A stretch of DNA of 64,000 nt from CF-39 sp035651155 (lineage in GTDB: Bacteria; Chloroflexota; Limnocylindria; P2-11E): the NCBI GenBank assembly GCA_035651155.1, contig DASRGG010000031.1, positions 1 to 64,000 of the forward strand, in the 5' to 3' direction. The position numbers and the translations under genes are program-made. The notes beneath the pieces were generated by a model. That model searched no databases and had not been told where the DNA came from. It worked only from the letters and a program-made list of their open reading frames with translations. Position 1 is the stretch's first letter. The number at the start of each line of letters is the position of its first letter. This document shows, piece after piece, positions 25,300 to 33,616 of this stretch.

Positions 25300-25923
25300 G
25301 TGCGCACCATCGTCTATATCGACGGCTTCAACCTCTATTACGGTGCGCTGCGTAGGCGCCCACATCTCAAGTGGCTCGATCTGTCGAAGCTCGCCCGGTT
25401 GCTCCTGCCCGGGGACGAGATCGTCGGCATCCGCTACTTCACCGCGCGGATCAGCGCGCGCGCGAACGATCCTGATGGGCCGCGACGCCAGCAGGTCTAC
25501 CTCCGCGCGCTGCGAACACTCGAGCCCCTCGTTTCCATCCACTACGGTCAGTTCCTGACCTCGACCACGCGGGCCGCCGTGGTCACGCCGCCCCCGCCAA
25601 CGATCGAGGTCTGGAAGACGGAAGAGAAGGGATCCGACGTGAACCTCGCGACTTACCTGCTCCTTGATGCGTTTGACGCGCGGATGGAGCTCGCTGTGAT
25701 CGTCTCCAATGACTCGGATCTCGTGACGCCGCTGAAGGCGTTGCGCCACCGCTTCCAGATCGCCATCGGCCTCGCGAATCCGCACGACCATCCGAGTCGG
25801 AGCCTCGTCCCGGAGGCCTCATTCATCAAGCAAGTCAGAGCGGGACCGCTTGCCGCCAGTCAGTTTCCGGACGTGCTCACCGACGATCACGGCGAGATCC
25901 GACGTCCGGACACGTGGCGCTGA
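25300..25923 (+). CDS. NYN-domain (LabA/DUF88-like) nuclease
   Basis: This 207-residue PIN-like NYN-domain protein has the N-terminal aspartate motif TIVYIDGFNLYYGAL. The central EEKGSDVNLATYLLLDA provides the second acidic cluster, and VIVSNDSDLVTPLKAL carries the ND(S)D signature. These match the predicted metal-dependent RNase active site. Solitary NYN proteins of this length are found in mobile and defence-rich regions. The target is unknown. Confidence 0.83.
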   Translation: MRTIVYIDGFNLYYGALRRRPHLKWLDLSKLARLLLPGDEIVGIRYFTARISARANDPDGPRRQQVYLRALRTLEPLVSIHYGQFLTSTTRAAVVTPPPPTIEVWKTEEKGSDVNLATYLLLDAFDARMELAVIVSNDSDLVTPLKALRHRFQIAIGLANPHDHPSRSLVPEASFIKQVRAGPLAASQFPDVLTDDHGEIRRPDTWR

Positions 25924-26042
25924 AAACTGAGGCCCGGGGGCGAAGCTGGTGGGCCGCGTCCGCGCGCTCTTCCCGAGGCGGATCCATCCGGCGCGACCTG
26001 ACGGTCACCGCTGGATGCGACGACTGATACCTTGGGTGGTCG

Positions 26043-26939
26043 ATGGCCGTGACCGCCGCCCGCCTCGAGGACCTCGCGGCGTGGTGCGAGACGACACCCG
26101 ATCTCGAAGAAGACAGGCAGGTAGCCTGGCGCCGCTTCTTCGCGGAGGACGATCCGCGACCGGTGCGCTACTGGCCGGGCGCTGGCGACCGCACCTCCCG
26201 GCTCTGCCGCTTCCTCGGCTGGTTCATGTTCTCCTACGAGCTGCCGCAGGGCGACCGGCCCGCCGCAAGAGCCGTCCGCGCGCTCTACGGTTCGGACGCC
26301 CGCGACGACGTGATGCGAGCGGTGCGGGCCGCTCGCTACGCGCTCTGCGTCGTCACGTCGGTGCTGCCGAGTCGGGCGGTCGTCCTCGAGCTCGAGGAGG
26401 AGCGCTTCGAGGTCCGTGACCGGCGCCTGTCGCGCGCGCTCAACGCGAACGCCTCACTCTGCGCCTATCTCGTGCCGACCGGACGGCGTGGGCAATGGCT
26501 GGTCGGCCCAGGGTGGCTCGAGTGGCCGATCCGCATCGGCCCGAACATGCGTCAGAACCTACGCCGCCTGCAGCCCGACCCGCTCGACGTCGAGCGGCTG
26601 CTGCAGTCGCGAGCGGCGGCCGAGGACGAGCGCCGTTCGCGGCCGCCTCAAGACACGTCCCTGGAGGATGCGGTGGCACGGATGACCGCGGCCGCCGAAG
26701 CTGCGGGCCGCTCGCGTCTGGTCATGGCGGCGTCCGATTGGCAGGCGCTGGTGCTCGCGCACCTCGAGGGACTCGACGCGATCGGCTTCAACGAGAAGGT
26801 CGCGGAGCTCGCCGGACCGTCCGACAGCGTCGAAGATCTGGATCCCTGGCTGCAGTTAGCCATGAACATCCGGAACGCGACCCCGCAGCCGGACCGGGGC
26901 GGGAAGACGGCCTACGAGCTGGCGCGTCAAGGGTCCTGA
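26043..26939 (+). CDS. Hypothetical protein, 298 aa
   Basis: No family is recognised. The protein is soluble and acidic, with a conserved-looking first half containing RFLGWFMFSYELPQGDRPAA. A later segment reads LVGPGWLEWPIRIGPNMR, and an Ala/Glu-rich helical stretch follows. Codon use resembles that of its neighbours and the open frame is long, so it is probably real. It lies between the NYN gene and the S24 domain gene. The FSYELP and GPGWLEWP blocks would be the best search queries. Confidence 0.6.
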   Translation: MAVTAARLEDLAAWCETTPDLEEDRQVAWRRFFAEDDPRPVRYWPGAGDRTSRLCRFLGWFMFSYELPQGDRPAARAVRALYGSDARDDVMRAVRAARYALCVVTSVLPSRAVVLELEEERFEVRDRRLSRALNANASLCAYLVPTGRRGQWLVGPGWLEWPIRIGPNMRQNLRRLQPDPLDVERLLQSRAAAEDERRSRPPQDTSLEDAVARMTAAAEAAGRSRLVMAASDWQALVLAHLEGLDAIGFNEKVAELAGPSDSVEDLDPWLQLAMNIRNATPQPDRGGKTAYELARQGS

Positions 26940-27019
26940 CCAATGGAGCGGGCACAAGCGCGCGCCCTCCACATGCCTGATCGCCGCGACTGTGGTCGAT
27001 GGCGAGGACCGTGCCGGGC

Positions 27020-27520
27020 CTACTCGGTGGACGCGGCCATCCCCGGAAGGACCTCGATCAGCTCGGCAATGACGCGCACTTCGGCGTCGGGCGAGAGCAC
27101 GATCGGCTCGTAACCGGGCGCGTCTGCATCCGGGAGGAGACGGATCTGATCGTGCCGCCAACCCCCGTCGGGATCGGCGACCTTCTCGCTCTCGTACCGC
27201 TTGACCGTGTAGCTCCCGCCCGTGTCGGGATCGCTGATCGAGCGGTGCTCGACCACGACGATCCGGCCCTGCCGTGAACCCTCGACCGGGTGGCCGAAGA
27301 CGCAGTACGCGCCATCGGAGATCCGCCTCTCCATCGAGCGGCCCACCACGCGTGCCACGAACCGCCCGGCGGTCGGCTTCGTTCGCCCGAGCGGCTCGAC
27401 CCAGGCCTCGGGCTCAGGGGCTTCTCCGGCCGCGAACGCCCCAGCCGCAAGGGCGAGCGGGTAGAGCGGGACGCTATTGACAAAGCGCTTCAAGAACGGC
27501 GACGAGCGCGCGCCGATCAC
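27020..27520 (-). CDS. S24-type peptidase domain protein, probably truncated
   Basis: This 166-residue protein contains a LexA/UmuD-type S24 domain. VVGRSMERRISDGAYCVF holds the nucleophilic Ser, and GSYTVKRYESEK holds the general-base Lys. Residues 14-45 (SVPLYPLALAAGAFAAGEAP, then AWVEPLG) resemble the linker that precedes this domain in large helicase-S24 fusion proteins. No DNA-binding HTH is present, so it is not a complete phage repressor. It looks like the detached C-terminal end of a fusion protein, cut close to the tRNA remnant upstream. Confidence 0.65.
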   Translation of the reverse strand: MIGARSSPFLKRFVNSVPLYPLALAAGAFAAGEAPEPEAWVEPLGRTKPTAGRFVARVVGRSMERRISDGAYCVFGHPVEGSRQGRIVVVEHRSISDPDTGGSYTVKRYESEKVADPDGGWRHDQIRLLPDADAPGYEPIVLSPDAEVRVIAELIEVLPGMAASTE

Positions 27521-27547
27521 GAAACCAGCGAAACCGCCAGCAAAGTG

Positions 27548-27602
27548 CGGAGGGGGTGAGATTCGAACTCACGGTGGCCCGGAGGCCACAGCGGTTTTCA
27601 AG
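27548..27602 (-). other. 3' half of tRNA-Ser(UGA): attachment-site remnant
   Basis: Read on the minus strand, the sequence runs from an anticodon loop CTTGAAA (anticodon UGA) through ACCGC, a long variable arm, a T arm GTGAG-TTCGAAT-CTCAC, CCCCTCC and discriminator G. The 5' strand of the anticodon stem, the D arm and the 5' acceptor strand are absent; GCCAT stands where GCGGT is needed. A tRNA copy cut exactly at the anticodon loop is the classic footprint of tyrosine-recombinase integration. The element lies on the 5' side of the fragment, to the right in this window. Confidence 0.8.
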
Positions 27603-27634
27603 ATGGCGTGGCGGCTTCGCGAACCTTAGCAATT

Positions 27635-27655
27635 TCGAGTGTTCTCGAACGTTCG
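27635..27655. promoter_or_regulatory. Overlapping dyads beside the tRNA remnant
   Basis: Two perfect dyads overlap: TCGAG-N4-CTCGA, and the palindrome CGAACGTTCG. This AT-richer patch could bind a dimeric regulator or an excisionase/integrase. It resembles LexA-type half sites (CGAAC) but lacks the usual 4-bp spacer between them. Confidence 0.3.
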
Positions 27656-27665
27656 CGGCGTTCGT

Positions 27666-27704
27666 CGTCCCGGCTTGTCCCGCCTCATCCCGGCTCATAC
27701 CGAT
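27666..27704. repeat. Dispersed 39-bp repeat, copy A
   Basis: This stretch matches 33 of 39 bases of the sequence at 36368-36406, in the same orientation. On the minus strand each copy is made of about four imperfect 10-bp units of the form CGGGAYGAGC. Both are read as RIGMSRDEAG(Q/R)AGT in one frame. Copy A overlaps the recombinase relic. Confidence 0.6.
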
Positions 27705-27933
27705 TCGTTGGCTGTACACGTGGCTGTACAGGACGCCGACGCATCCACGCGGCGGCGACGCTGGGTGTGGGAATCACCTCGAGCGCGGGAAGGCGTCCGT
27801 CAGAGTCGCCGCCTGATCGCGGCGAAGCTGAGCGCGTAGCCCCGGATCGCCTGTACGACCACTACTCGCTGCTCGAGGACGACCCCGGCGGCTACTCGGA
27901 GGAGAAGAGTGAGATCGAACGTGAGCGCATCGA

Positions 27934-30609
27934 CTATCGCGAGGCCTCCGACGACCCCGCCGAACTCTCCGCATTTGAGCGACCTGCGTTTCGGCGTCTG
28001 ATCCGTAGCAGGGTGAGGGCCAGCGGGAAGACCAGGCCTGGGACGAGCGCGATGAGGAGCGCCCGCTGGTCCAGCACCGCCGCATGTAGGAGCTCGGTGA
28101 CCGCGGGCAGCGCCTGGCTGGCGACGATGATGCCGAGAGACGTCAGCGCCCAGACCACGAAAGGCCTGTTGGCGACGGGGTTGCTGACCGGGAACTGTCT
28201 TTCCGTCCGCATCACCAGCGCGAGCGCGGTGTGGCCGATCATCCAGGTGAAGAAGGCGCTGGTCTGCGCGATCTGCTGATCGCCGCTGCTCGTCCAGGCG
28301 GACAGGTAGGAGACGGTGACCGCGGCACCGAGAGCCACGCCGCCGGCACCGATCCGGCTGGCCAGCGCGGCGTCGAGAAAGCGACGGCGCAGCCCGCGGG
28401 GCGGCGATCGCATCAGGTCCACCTCGGCCGGCTCGGCGGTGAAGGTGATCGAGGCGAACACGTCCATGAAAAGCTCCATCAAGATCAGCTGGATCGGTGC
28501 GAACGGCAGCGGCGCCCGGACCAGGACGGCGACCAGCGACGAAAGCACGAGAGCGAGCTTCGCCGCGAGGTAGAACGCGACCGCCTTGCGCAGGTTCGCG
28601 TGGAGCTTCCGGCCTTCGCGGACCGCCGCGGCGATGGTGGCGAAGTTGTCGTCGGCCAGGATGAGGTCGGCCGTCTCCTTGGCGACGTCGCTGCCGCTTC
28701 TGCCCATCGCCACGCCGATGGCGGCCTGTTTGAGCGCCGGCGCGTCGTTCACGCCGTCGCCGGTCACCGCGACGACCTCGCCGGCCTCTTGGAGCGCGCG
28801 CACTATCCGCAGCTTGTGCTCCGGTGCGATCCGGGCGAACACGCTCTTGGTCTTGAGCGCGCTCGCAAGCTCCGTCTCGCTGGCGCGCTCGACGTCGCGG
28901 CCAGCGAGCACGTCGGTGCCATCGAGGCCGACCTGCGCGGCGATCGCGCGCGCCGTCGCGGGATGGTCTCCGGTCAGCATTAGCACCCGGATACCCGCGG
29001 CACGGACGTCGGCGATCGCGCCCTTCGCCTCAGGGCGGGGCGGATCTTCGAGCGCGATCAGCCCCAAGAACGTGACCCGCTCCTCGTCGAGCGGTGCGCC
29101 ATTCGCTTCGGCCCGATCGGCGAAGGCGAGGACCCGCAGGCCCTCGCCGGCAAGTCGCTCGACCTCGGCGCGGATGGCCTCCCGGGCGGCGTCGTCCAGC
29201 GGCGCCTCTCCGCCATCGGTCGCCCGCTGCGTCGCCACCGCGAGCACGGTCTCGACCGAGCCTTTCATCGCGAGGCGAACACTTCCGCCCGCTCGGTAGG
29301 CGAGCGACATCCGCTTGCGCGTCTCGTCGAACGGCCACTCCTCGATGACCTCAGCCTGGCTCCGCAGGTGATCGACCGCCAGGCCCCGCTCCTCGGCCAC
29401 TGCCAGCAGCGCCGTCTCGGTGGGGTCGCCTTGGAATGCCAGCGAGCCGTTCCGACGGACCGCCTGCGCGTCGTTCGCCAAGACGCCCGCGTTCAGCAGG
29501 CGCGAGCCGATGGGGTCGCCCGCGAGGTCGTGGCGCATCACCTGATGGCCGTCGATCCAGGCGCTGCGCACCGTCATCTGGTTCTGCGTGAGCGTGCCGG
29601 TCTTATCGGTGCAGATCACCGTGACCGAGCCGAGCGTTTCCGCGGCGACGAGTCGCTTGACGATCGCTTGGCGCCGCGCGAGCTGCAGCGCGCCGAGCGC
29701 GAGCACGACGGTGATGAGAATCGGCAGCTCCTCAGGGATCGTCGCGAAGGCGAGCGTCAGCCCCGACAAGACGGCGTCGGTCAGCGACATGCCCGCGAGC
29801 ACGACGCCCAGGAGCGGCAGGACCGCGCTGAAGCCGAGGGCGACCCACACGAGCGAGCGGGCGAGCTGACCCATCTCGAGCTGCAGCGGCGTGCGCGGCT
29901 CCCGGACCTCGGCGACAAGACGGCCGATCCGCCCGAGCTCGCTCGCGGGACCGGTCGCGACGACCAGGCCCTGACCCTTGCCGCCGATGACGAGCGTCCC
30001 GGCGTAGGCCATCGTGAGGCGGTCGGCGAGCTCGGTGTCTGGCGCGAGCGCCGCGGCCGCGTGCTTTAACACGGCTGTGGATTCGCCGGTGAGGGGCGAC
30101 TCGTCGACGCGCAGCCCGCTCGCTTCGAGCAGGCGAAGGTCGGCCGGGACGCGCTCACCCGGGCGAAGCAGCACCAGGTCGCCGGGGACGACCGTGTCGG
30201 GCGGCACGTCGCGCGCTTCGCCGTCGCGCAGCACCGGCGCGACTGTGCTGCCGAGCGCGCGCAGCGCGCGGATCGCGCGCTTGGCGCGGTACTCGGTCGC
30301 GATCTCGATGGTGAGGATCGCCACCGTGATCCCGATCACGGCGATGGCGTCGCGGTGCTCGCCGATCACGAAGTACGTGGCGCCGACGGCGAGCAGCAGC
30401 AGGATCATCGGCTCGCGGAGCTCTTCGAGGACCTCTTCCCACCACGGCTCGGCCCGCGCTGCGGCGGGACGGTTCGGTCCGTACTGACGTAGGCGCCGCG
30501 TCGCCTCGGCCGTGCTCAGTCCACGGCGGCCGGTCTCGAGGCGGCGCAGTGCGTCATCCGGCGCGAGGGCGTGCCAGGCGTTTCGCGCTTCGGCCTTAGC
30601 CGATGTCAA
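27934..30609 (-). CDS. P-type cation-transporting ATPase (P2 type)
   Basis: This is an 891-residue ATPase. The N-terminal actuator region resembles Ca2+-ATPases (GLSTAEATRRLRQYGPNRP). The TGES loop is DESPLTGEST, the M4 site is FATIPEELPILITVVLALGA, and the phosphorylation site is ICTDKTGTLTQNQMT. Hinge motifs are MLTGDHPATA and VAVTGDGVNDAPAL. The C-terminal cation-ATPase domain contains LMELFMDVFASITFTAEP. There is no CPC motif and there are no HMA domains, so it is not a copper/zinc P1B pump; Ca2+ or Mn2+ is likely. The start is placed at a TTG overlapping the end of the zinc-ribbon gene. Confidence 0.88.
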   Translation of the reverse strand: MTSAKAEARNAWHALAPDDALRRLETGRRGLSTAEATRRLRQYGPNRPAAARAEPWWEEVLEELREPMILLLLAVGATYFVIGEHRDAIAVIGITVAILTIEIATEYRAKRAIRALRALGSTVAPVLRDGEARDVPPDTVVPGDLVLLRPGERVPADLRLLEASGLRVDESPLTGESTAVLKHAAAALAPDTELADRLTMAYAGTLVIGGKGQGLVVATGPASELGRIGRLVAEVREPRTPLQLEMGQLARSLVWVALGFSAVLPLLGVVLAGMSLTDAVLSGLTLAFATIPEELPILITVVLALGALQLARRQAIVKRLVAAETLGSVTVICTDKTGTLTQNQMTVRSAWIDGHQVMRHDLAGDPIGSRLLNAGVLANDAQAVRRNGSLAFQGDPTETALLAVAEERGLAVDHLRSQAEVIEEWPFDETRKRMSLAYRAGGSVRLAMKGSVETVLAVATQRATDGGEAPLDDAAREAIRAEVERLAGEGLRVLAFADRAEANGAPLDEERVTFLGLIALEDPPRPEAKGAIADVRAAGIRVLMLTGDHPATARAIAAQVGLDGTDVLAGRDVERASETELASALKTKSVFARIAPEHKLRIVRALQEAGEVVAVTGDGVNDAPALKQAAIGVAMGRSGSDVAKETADLILADDNFATIAAAVREGRKLHANLRKAVAFYLAAKLALVLSSLVAVLVRAPLPFAPIQLILMELFMDVFASITFTAEPAEVDLMRSPPRGLRRRFLDAALASRIGAGGVALGAAVTVSYLSAWTSSGDQQIAQTSAFFTWMIGHTALALVMRTERQFPVSNPVANRPFVVWALTSLGIIVASQALPAVTELLHAAVLDQRALLIALVPGLVFPLALTLLRIRRRNAGRSNAESSAGSSEASR

Positions 30610-30841
30610 AGAGATCGTCCAGGAAGCCGCGGCGACGCCGGCGCCGGCCGTAGTCCTCGCGCTCGTCGTCCGCCGCGCGGCGGGCGTACTCACCCTCCGC
30701 TTCGGTGAGACGCTCCAGCTCGCCGCGGTCGAGGAAGATCCCGCCGCACTCGCTGCAGCGCTCGATGGTCACGCCGCTGCGCTCGTAGCTGCGCATCGGC
30801 GCACGGCACTTAGGACACTGGAGCTCGCTCGTCTGCGCCAT
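30596..30841 (-). CDS. TFIIB-type zinc-ribbon protein
   Basis: This 81-residue protein has two CxxC knuckles (LQCPKCRAPM and IERCSECGGIFLD) of the zf-TFIIB family. The charged tail DDEREDYGRRRRRRGFLDDL ends in LFDIG. Such small proteins are frequent next to membrane transport and stress genes; their role is unknown. It lies upstream of, and overlaps by 14 nt, the ATPase gene, so the two are coupled. It is divergent from chrB with a shared promoter region. Confidence 0.82.
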   Translation of the reverse strand: MAQTSELQCPKCRAPMRSYERSGVTIERCSECGGIFLDRGELERLTEAEGEYARRAADDEREDYGRRRRRRGFLDDLFDIG

Positions 30842-30855
30842 CACAGTTGCTCCTC

Positions 30856-30896
30856 TTGGACAACGATTCAAACTCAAGCATACGCAACAAGTGTTG
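30856..30896 (+). promoter_or_regulatory. chrB promoter with overlapping operator dyad
   Basis: TTGGAC is followed after 17 bp by CATACG, a fair sigma-70 promoter. Immediately after it lies CAACAAGTGTTG, a perfect 5-bp dyad with a 2-bp spacer, positioned at the expected transcription start. A repressor bound there would block chrB. ChrB-type proteins are themselves chromate-responsive regulators, so autoregulation is plausible. Confidence 0.45.
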
Positions 30897-30909
30897 TAAC
30901 CTAGGATCG

Positions 30910-31470
30910 GTGCGCTGGATCCTCCTCGCCTACAAGGCGCCGCAACAGCCCTCGACCGCGCGCGCCGCCGCCTGGCGGCTGCTCAAGGGCGCGGGCGCGC
31001 TTTACGTGCAGCAGTCGGTCTGCCTCCTGCCGGACCTCGTGCGCACGCGCGAGGTCGTCACCCGGGTCCAGGCCTTCGTCGAGCAGGCCGAGGGTGAGGC
31101 CTTCCTCCTCGACGTGAGCGGCATGAGCGCCGCCAGCGAGTCGGACGTGCGCGAGCGCTTCAACGCGCTGCGCGAGGCGGAGTACGCGGAGCTCCTGGAG
31201 CGCTGCGACGGGTTCCTCGAGGAGCTGCGGCGCGAGTCGGGGGTCGGGAAGTTCACCTTCGCCGAGGTCGAGGAGAACGAGGACGACCTCGTCAAGCTGC
31301 GCGCCTGGCTGCGCAAGATCCGCACCCGGGATTTCTTCGGCTGCGCCCGCGGCGCGGAAGCGGAAGCGGCTATCCGCAAGTGCGTCGTGCAGCTCGACGC
31401 CTTCACCGAGCGCGTCTTGGCACACGAGGGAGCGGTGTCGACCAAAGAGCGGATCCGCCTGCGCCGCTGA
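30910..31470 (+). CDS. chrB: ChrB-type chromate resistance regulator
   Basis: This 186-residue protein matches the ChrB N-terminal domain: RWILLAYKAPQQPSTARAAA, then WRLLKGAGALYVQQSVCLLP and ALREAEYAELLERC. In characterised systems ChrB senses chromate and controls the exporter ChrA. The C-terminal FFGCARGAEAEAAIRKCVVQ is also typical. The common second ChrB domain is absent, so this is the short form. No chrA lies in the window; the downstream genes encode envelope stress proteins instead. Confidence 0.8.
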   Translation: MRWILLAYKAPQQPSTARAAAWRLLKGAGALYVQQSVCLLPDLVRTREVVTRVQAFVEQAEGEAFLLDVSGMSAASESDVRERFNALREAEYAELLERCDGFLEELRRESGVGKFTFAEVEENEDDLVKLRAWLRKIRTRDFFGCARGAEAEAAIRKCVVQLDAFTERVLAHEGAVSTKERIRLRR

Positions 31471-31476
31471 CGTGAT

Positions 31477-32205
31477 ATGTCGGAGCCGCTGAGCACGCGG
31501 GCCGCGCTCGCCGTCTCGTTCGGCCTCGCGGCGCTCGTCGCGCAGGGCTCGCTCGCCGCCGCGGCCTCCGGAGCGGCGCCGCAGGCCGATGTCGAGATCC
31601 CGTGGTACCTCTTCCTCACGCCCGAGGTGATCACCGCGCTGCTGATCGCCTTCGGGATCATCATCGTCGTCGCGGCGATCGTCGCGTTCGTGCTCTATCG
31701 CTCGCTCCGCCGCAGCGGGCGCTGGGACCGCGCGATCCTCTTGCTGCGCTCGCGCTACGACGAGGGTCCGCGGGCGGAGCTGTCCGACCTGCGCCTCCGG
31801 CTCATGGACGCGCTCGCGGGCGCGCGGCGCGCGGTGGAGCTCAGTGCCGCCGCCTCGCGCAGCGGCGAGCTCGCCACCTTGCAGCGGCGCCTCCAGCGCC
31901 TCGCCGTCCCGCTCGATGGGCAGCTGCAGCTGCTGCAGGGCGAGCCGGACGAGGTGGCGCTGCGGCGGACGCTCGCTCCGGCGCGGTCGCGCGTGCGCGA
32001 GTTCGAGCGGGTCGCGCGCAGTCTGCGCGAGACGGCATCCGTGCAGCTCGAGGCCGAGATGACCGGCGAGCTGCCGGCACTCGGCGCGGCAGCCGAGCGC
32101 GAGCTCGCGGCGCTGCAGGCCGGCGTCGAGGCGCTCGAGGAGCTCACCGCGACGGGCGACCTTCGACCAACGAGCGGCCGCGCCGAGCGCCGGCCGATCG
32201 AATAG
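31477..32205 (+). CDS. Membrane-anchored coiled-coil protein, unknown
   Basis: This 242-residue protein has a signal-anchor-like N-terminus (ALAVSFGLAALVAQGSLAAA) and a second strong transmembrane helix (VITALLIAFGIIIVVAAIVA). A long Ala/Leu/Arg/Glu-rich cytosolic region predicted to be helical follows. It starts 6 nt after chrB and ends 10 nt before the pspA gene. Its position and shape suggest a membrane partner of PspA, analogous to PspB/PspC-type or PspA-associated anchors. No homology is recognised. Confidence 0.65.
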   Translation: MSEPLSTRAALAVSFGLAALVAQGSLAAAASGAAPQADVEIPWYLFLTPEVITALLIAFGIIIVVAAIVAFVLYRSLRRSGRWDRAILLLRSRYDEGPRAELSDLRLRLMDALAGARRAVELSAAASRSGELATLQRRLQRLAVPLDGQLQLLQGEPDEVALRRTLAPARSRVREFERVARSLRETASVQLEAEMTGELPALGAAAERELAALQAGVEALEELTATGDLRPTSGRAERRPIE

Positions 32206-32215
32206 GGAGATTCCG

Positions 32216-32941
32216 ATGAGCCTGTGGACGCGCATCCTCGCGCTGCTCCGGATCAAGACCGCGCGCACGCTCGACCGCCTCGAAGACCCTGCGGAGATGC
32301 TCGACGCCAGTTACGACCGTCAGCTCGAGCTCATGCGCGGCGTGCGCCGCGGCATCGTCGACGTCGCCGCTGCCAAGAAGCGCATCGAGATGCAGGTGCA
32401 AGAGATCGCCGCGCGCTACCAGGGCCTCGAGCAGAAGGCCCGCGAGGCGCTCACCCAGGGACGCGAGGATCTCGCGCGCGAGGCGCTCACCCGGCGCGCC
32501 GCCCTCGAGGCCCAGGCCCAGGGCCTGCGCGACCAGCACACCAGCCTCGAGGCGCAGGAACAGAAGTTGGTCACGAGCCAACAGTCGCTGGCCGCGCGCA
32601 TCGAGGCGTTCCGCGTCGAAAAGGAGACGATGAAGGCCACCTACAGCGCCTCGTCAGCGCGCGTCCGGGTCAATGAGGCGCTCGCGGGGATCGGCAGCGA
32701 GATGAGCGAGGTCGGCGAGACGCTCGCGCGCACCCGTGACCGCATCGACCAGCTGAACGCGCGCGCGACCGCGACGGACGAGCTGCTCGATCGCGGCGTG
32801 CTCGCCGCGCCAGGCGGCGCGCCCGACGCCGACCTCGACCGTGCGCTCGGCACGACGTCGCTGAGCGCCGATGTCGAGCGGAAGCTCGCCGCGCTCCGAG
32901 CGGACCTCGGGCTTAAACCCGGCGATACGCCGCCGCGATAG
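32216..32941 (+). CDS. pspA: PspA/IM30 family envelope stress protein
   Basis: This 241-residue protein is almost entirely helical coiled coil. The N-terminus MSLWTRILALLRIKTARTLD is the amphipathic membrane-binding helix of the PspA/Vipp1 family. It is followed by LEDPAEMLDASYDRQLELMR, the conserved start of the hairpin helices. The middle has the usual Q/E/A heptads (REDLAREALTRRAALEAQAQ). PspA polymerises on damaged membranes. Co-transcription with the preceding membrane protein is very likely. Confidence 0.88.
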   Translation: MSLWTRILALLRIKTARTLDRLEDPAEMLDASYDRQLELMRGVRRGIVDVAAAKKRIEMQVQEIAARYQGLEQKAREALTQGREDLAREALTRRAALEAQAQGLRDQHTSLEAQEQKLVTSQQSLAARIEAFRVEKETMKATYSASSARVRVNEALAGIGSEMSEVGETLARTRDRIDQLNARATATDELLDRGVLAAPGGAPDADLDRALGTTSLSADVERKLAALRADLGLKPGDTPPR

Positions 32942-32954
32942 CGCGGCGACCCGA

Positions 32955-33578
32955 GTGCTGCCGAGCGCGAACATCGCGGCCAAGCTGATCGCCGTCACCC
33001 TGGCCCTGTACCCACTTTGGGTGCCGGACCTGCCACAGTTTCGAGGCAAGGCGATGCGAGCGCGCGCATTCGCCTATTCGCTCCTGCCGCTCGCCATCCC
33101 GCTCACGTGGCTGCGGCGTGGTCGGCCGACGCCCTACCCGCACGCGGTCGATCTCCTGCTCAGTCTGCCGGTCGTGCTCGACGCCGGCGCGAACGCCTTC
33201 GATCTCTACCGACGCGTACGCGCGTTCGACCTCGCGGTCCACGGCGTCAATGCCGCCTTGGGTGTGTCGGCGCTCGGCGCGGGGCTGTCGCCACTCATGC
33301 CAAACCGCTGGTCAGCGGCCGCGCTCGCGACGAGCCTCGGCATCTCCGGCGAGGCGCTCTGGGAGCTGGCGGAGTACGGCGCGCTCAAGAGCGGCGAGGA
33401 TGGTCTTGCGCTGACCTACGAGAACACGATGCTCGACATCCTGGCCTCGACTATCGGCGCGCTCGCCGGTGCCCTGGTGGTCGGCGCGCTCCTCTGGCCG
33501 CGCCGTGGCGAGGTCGGGGCGCTGTTCGGGTGGCGTCTCGTCGAGCGCGCCGCGCGGCCACCGCGTCGACCGGCCTGA
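32955..33578 (+). CDS. DUF2238-like polytopic membrane protein
   Basis: This is a 207-residue protein with about five membrane segments, starting at GTG. The segments RAFDLAVHGVNAALGVSALG, then GEALWELAEYGAL and MLDILASTIGALAGALVVGA, resemble the DUF2238/YjdF family, in which His, Glu and Asp sit in membrane helices. The function of that family is unknown. It lies 13 nt after pspA and probably ends the operon. Confidence 0.6.
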   Translation: MLPSANIAAKLIAVTLALYPLWVPDLPQFRGKAMRARAFAYSLLPLAIPLTWLRRGRPTPYPHAVDLLLSLPVVLDAGANAFDLYRRVRAFDLAVHGVNAALGVSALGAGLSPLMPNRWSAAALATSLGISGEALWELAEYGALKSGEDGLALTYENTMLDILASTIGALAGALVVGALLWPRRGEVGALFGWRLVERAARPPRRPA

Positions 33579-33616
33579 GCAATTGGCGATCCCTGGTGGG
33601 ATTCCCAATTTCCGAC

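Larger units (their letters stand above)
27612..27760 (-). pseudogene. Relic of a tyrosine recombinase C-terminus
   Basis: Just upstream of the tRNA fragment on the same strand, a frame reads VGVLYSHVYSQRIGMSRDEA and continues GQAGTTNAANVREHSKLLR. LYSHV is the segment around the catalytic Tyr in many integrases. The rest of the enzyme is missing and is replaced by the end of the P-type ATPase gene. The identification rests on one short motif and on its position beside a tRNA attachment remnant. Confidence 0.4.

Noticed and set aside
27020..27520. S24 protein as the prophage repressor
   Set aside because: It has no HTH and lies 19 kb from the phage genes. The linker sequence matches helicase-S24 fusions better.
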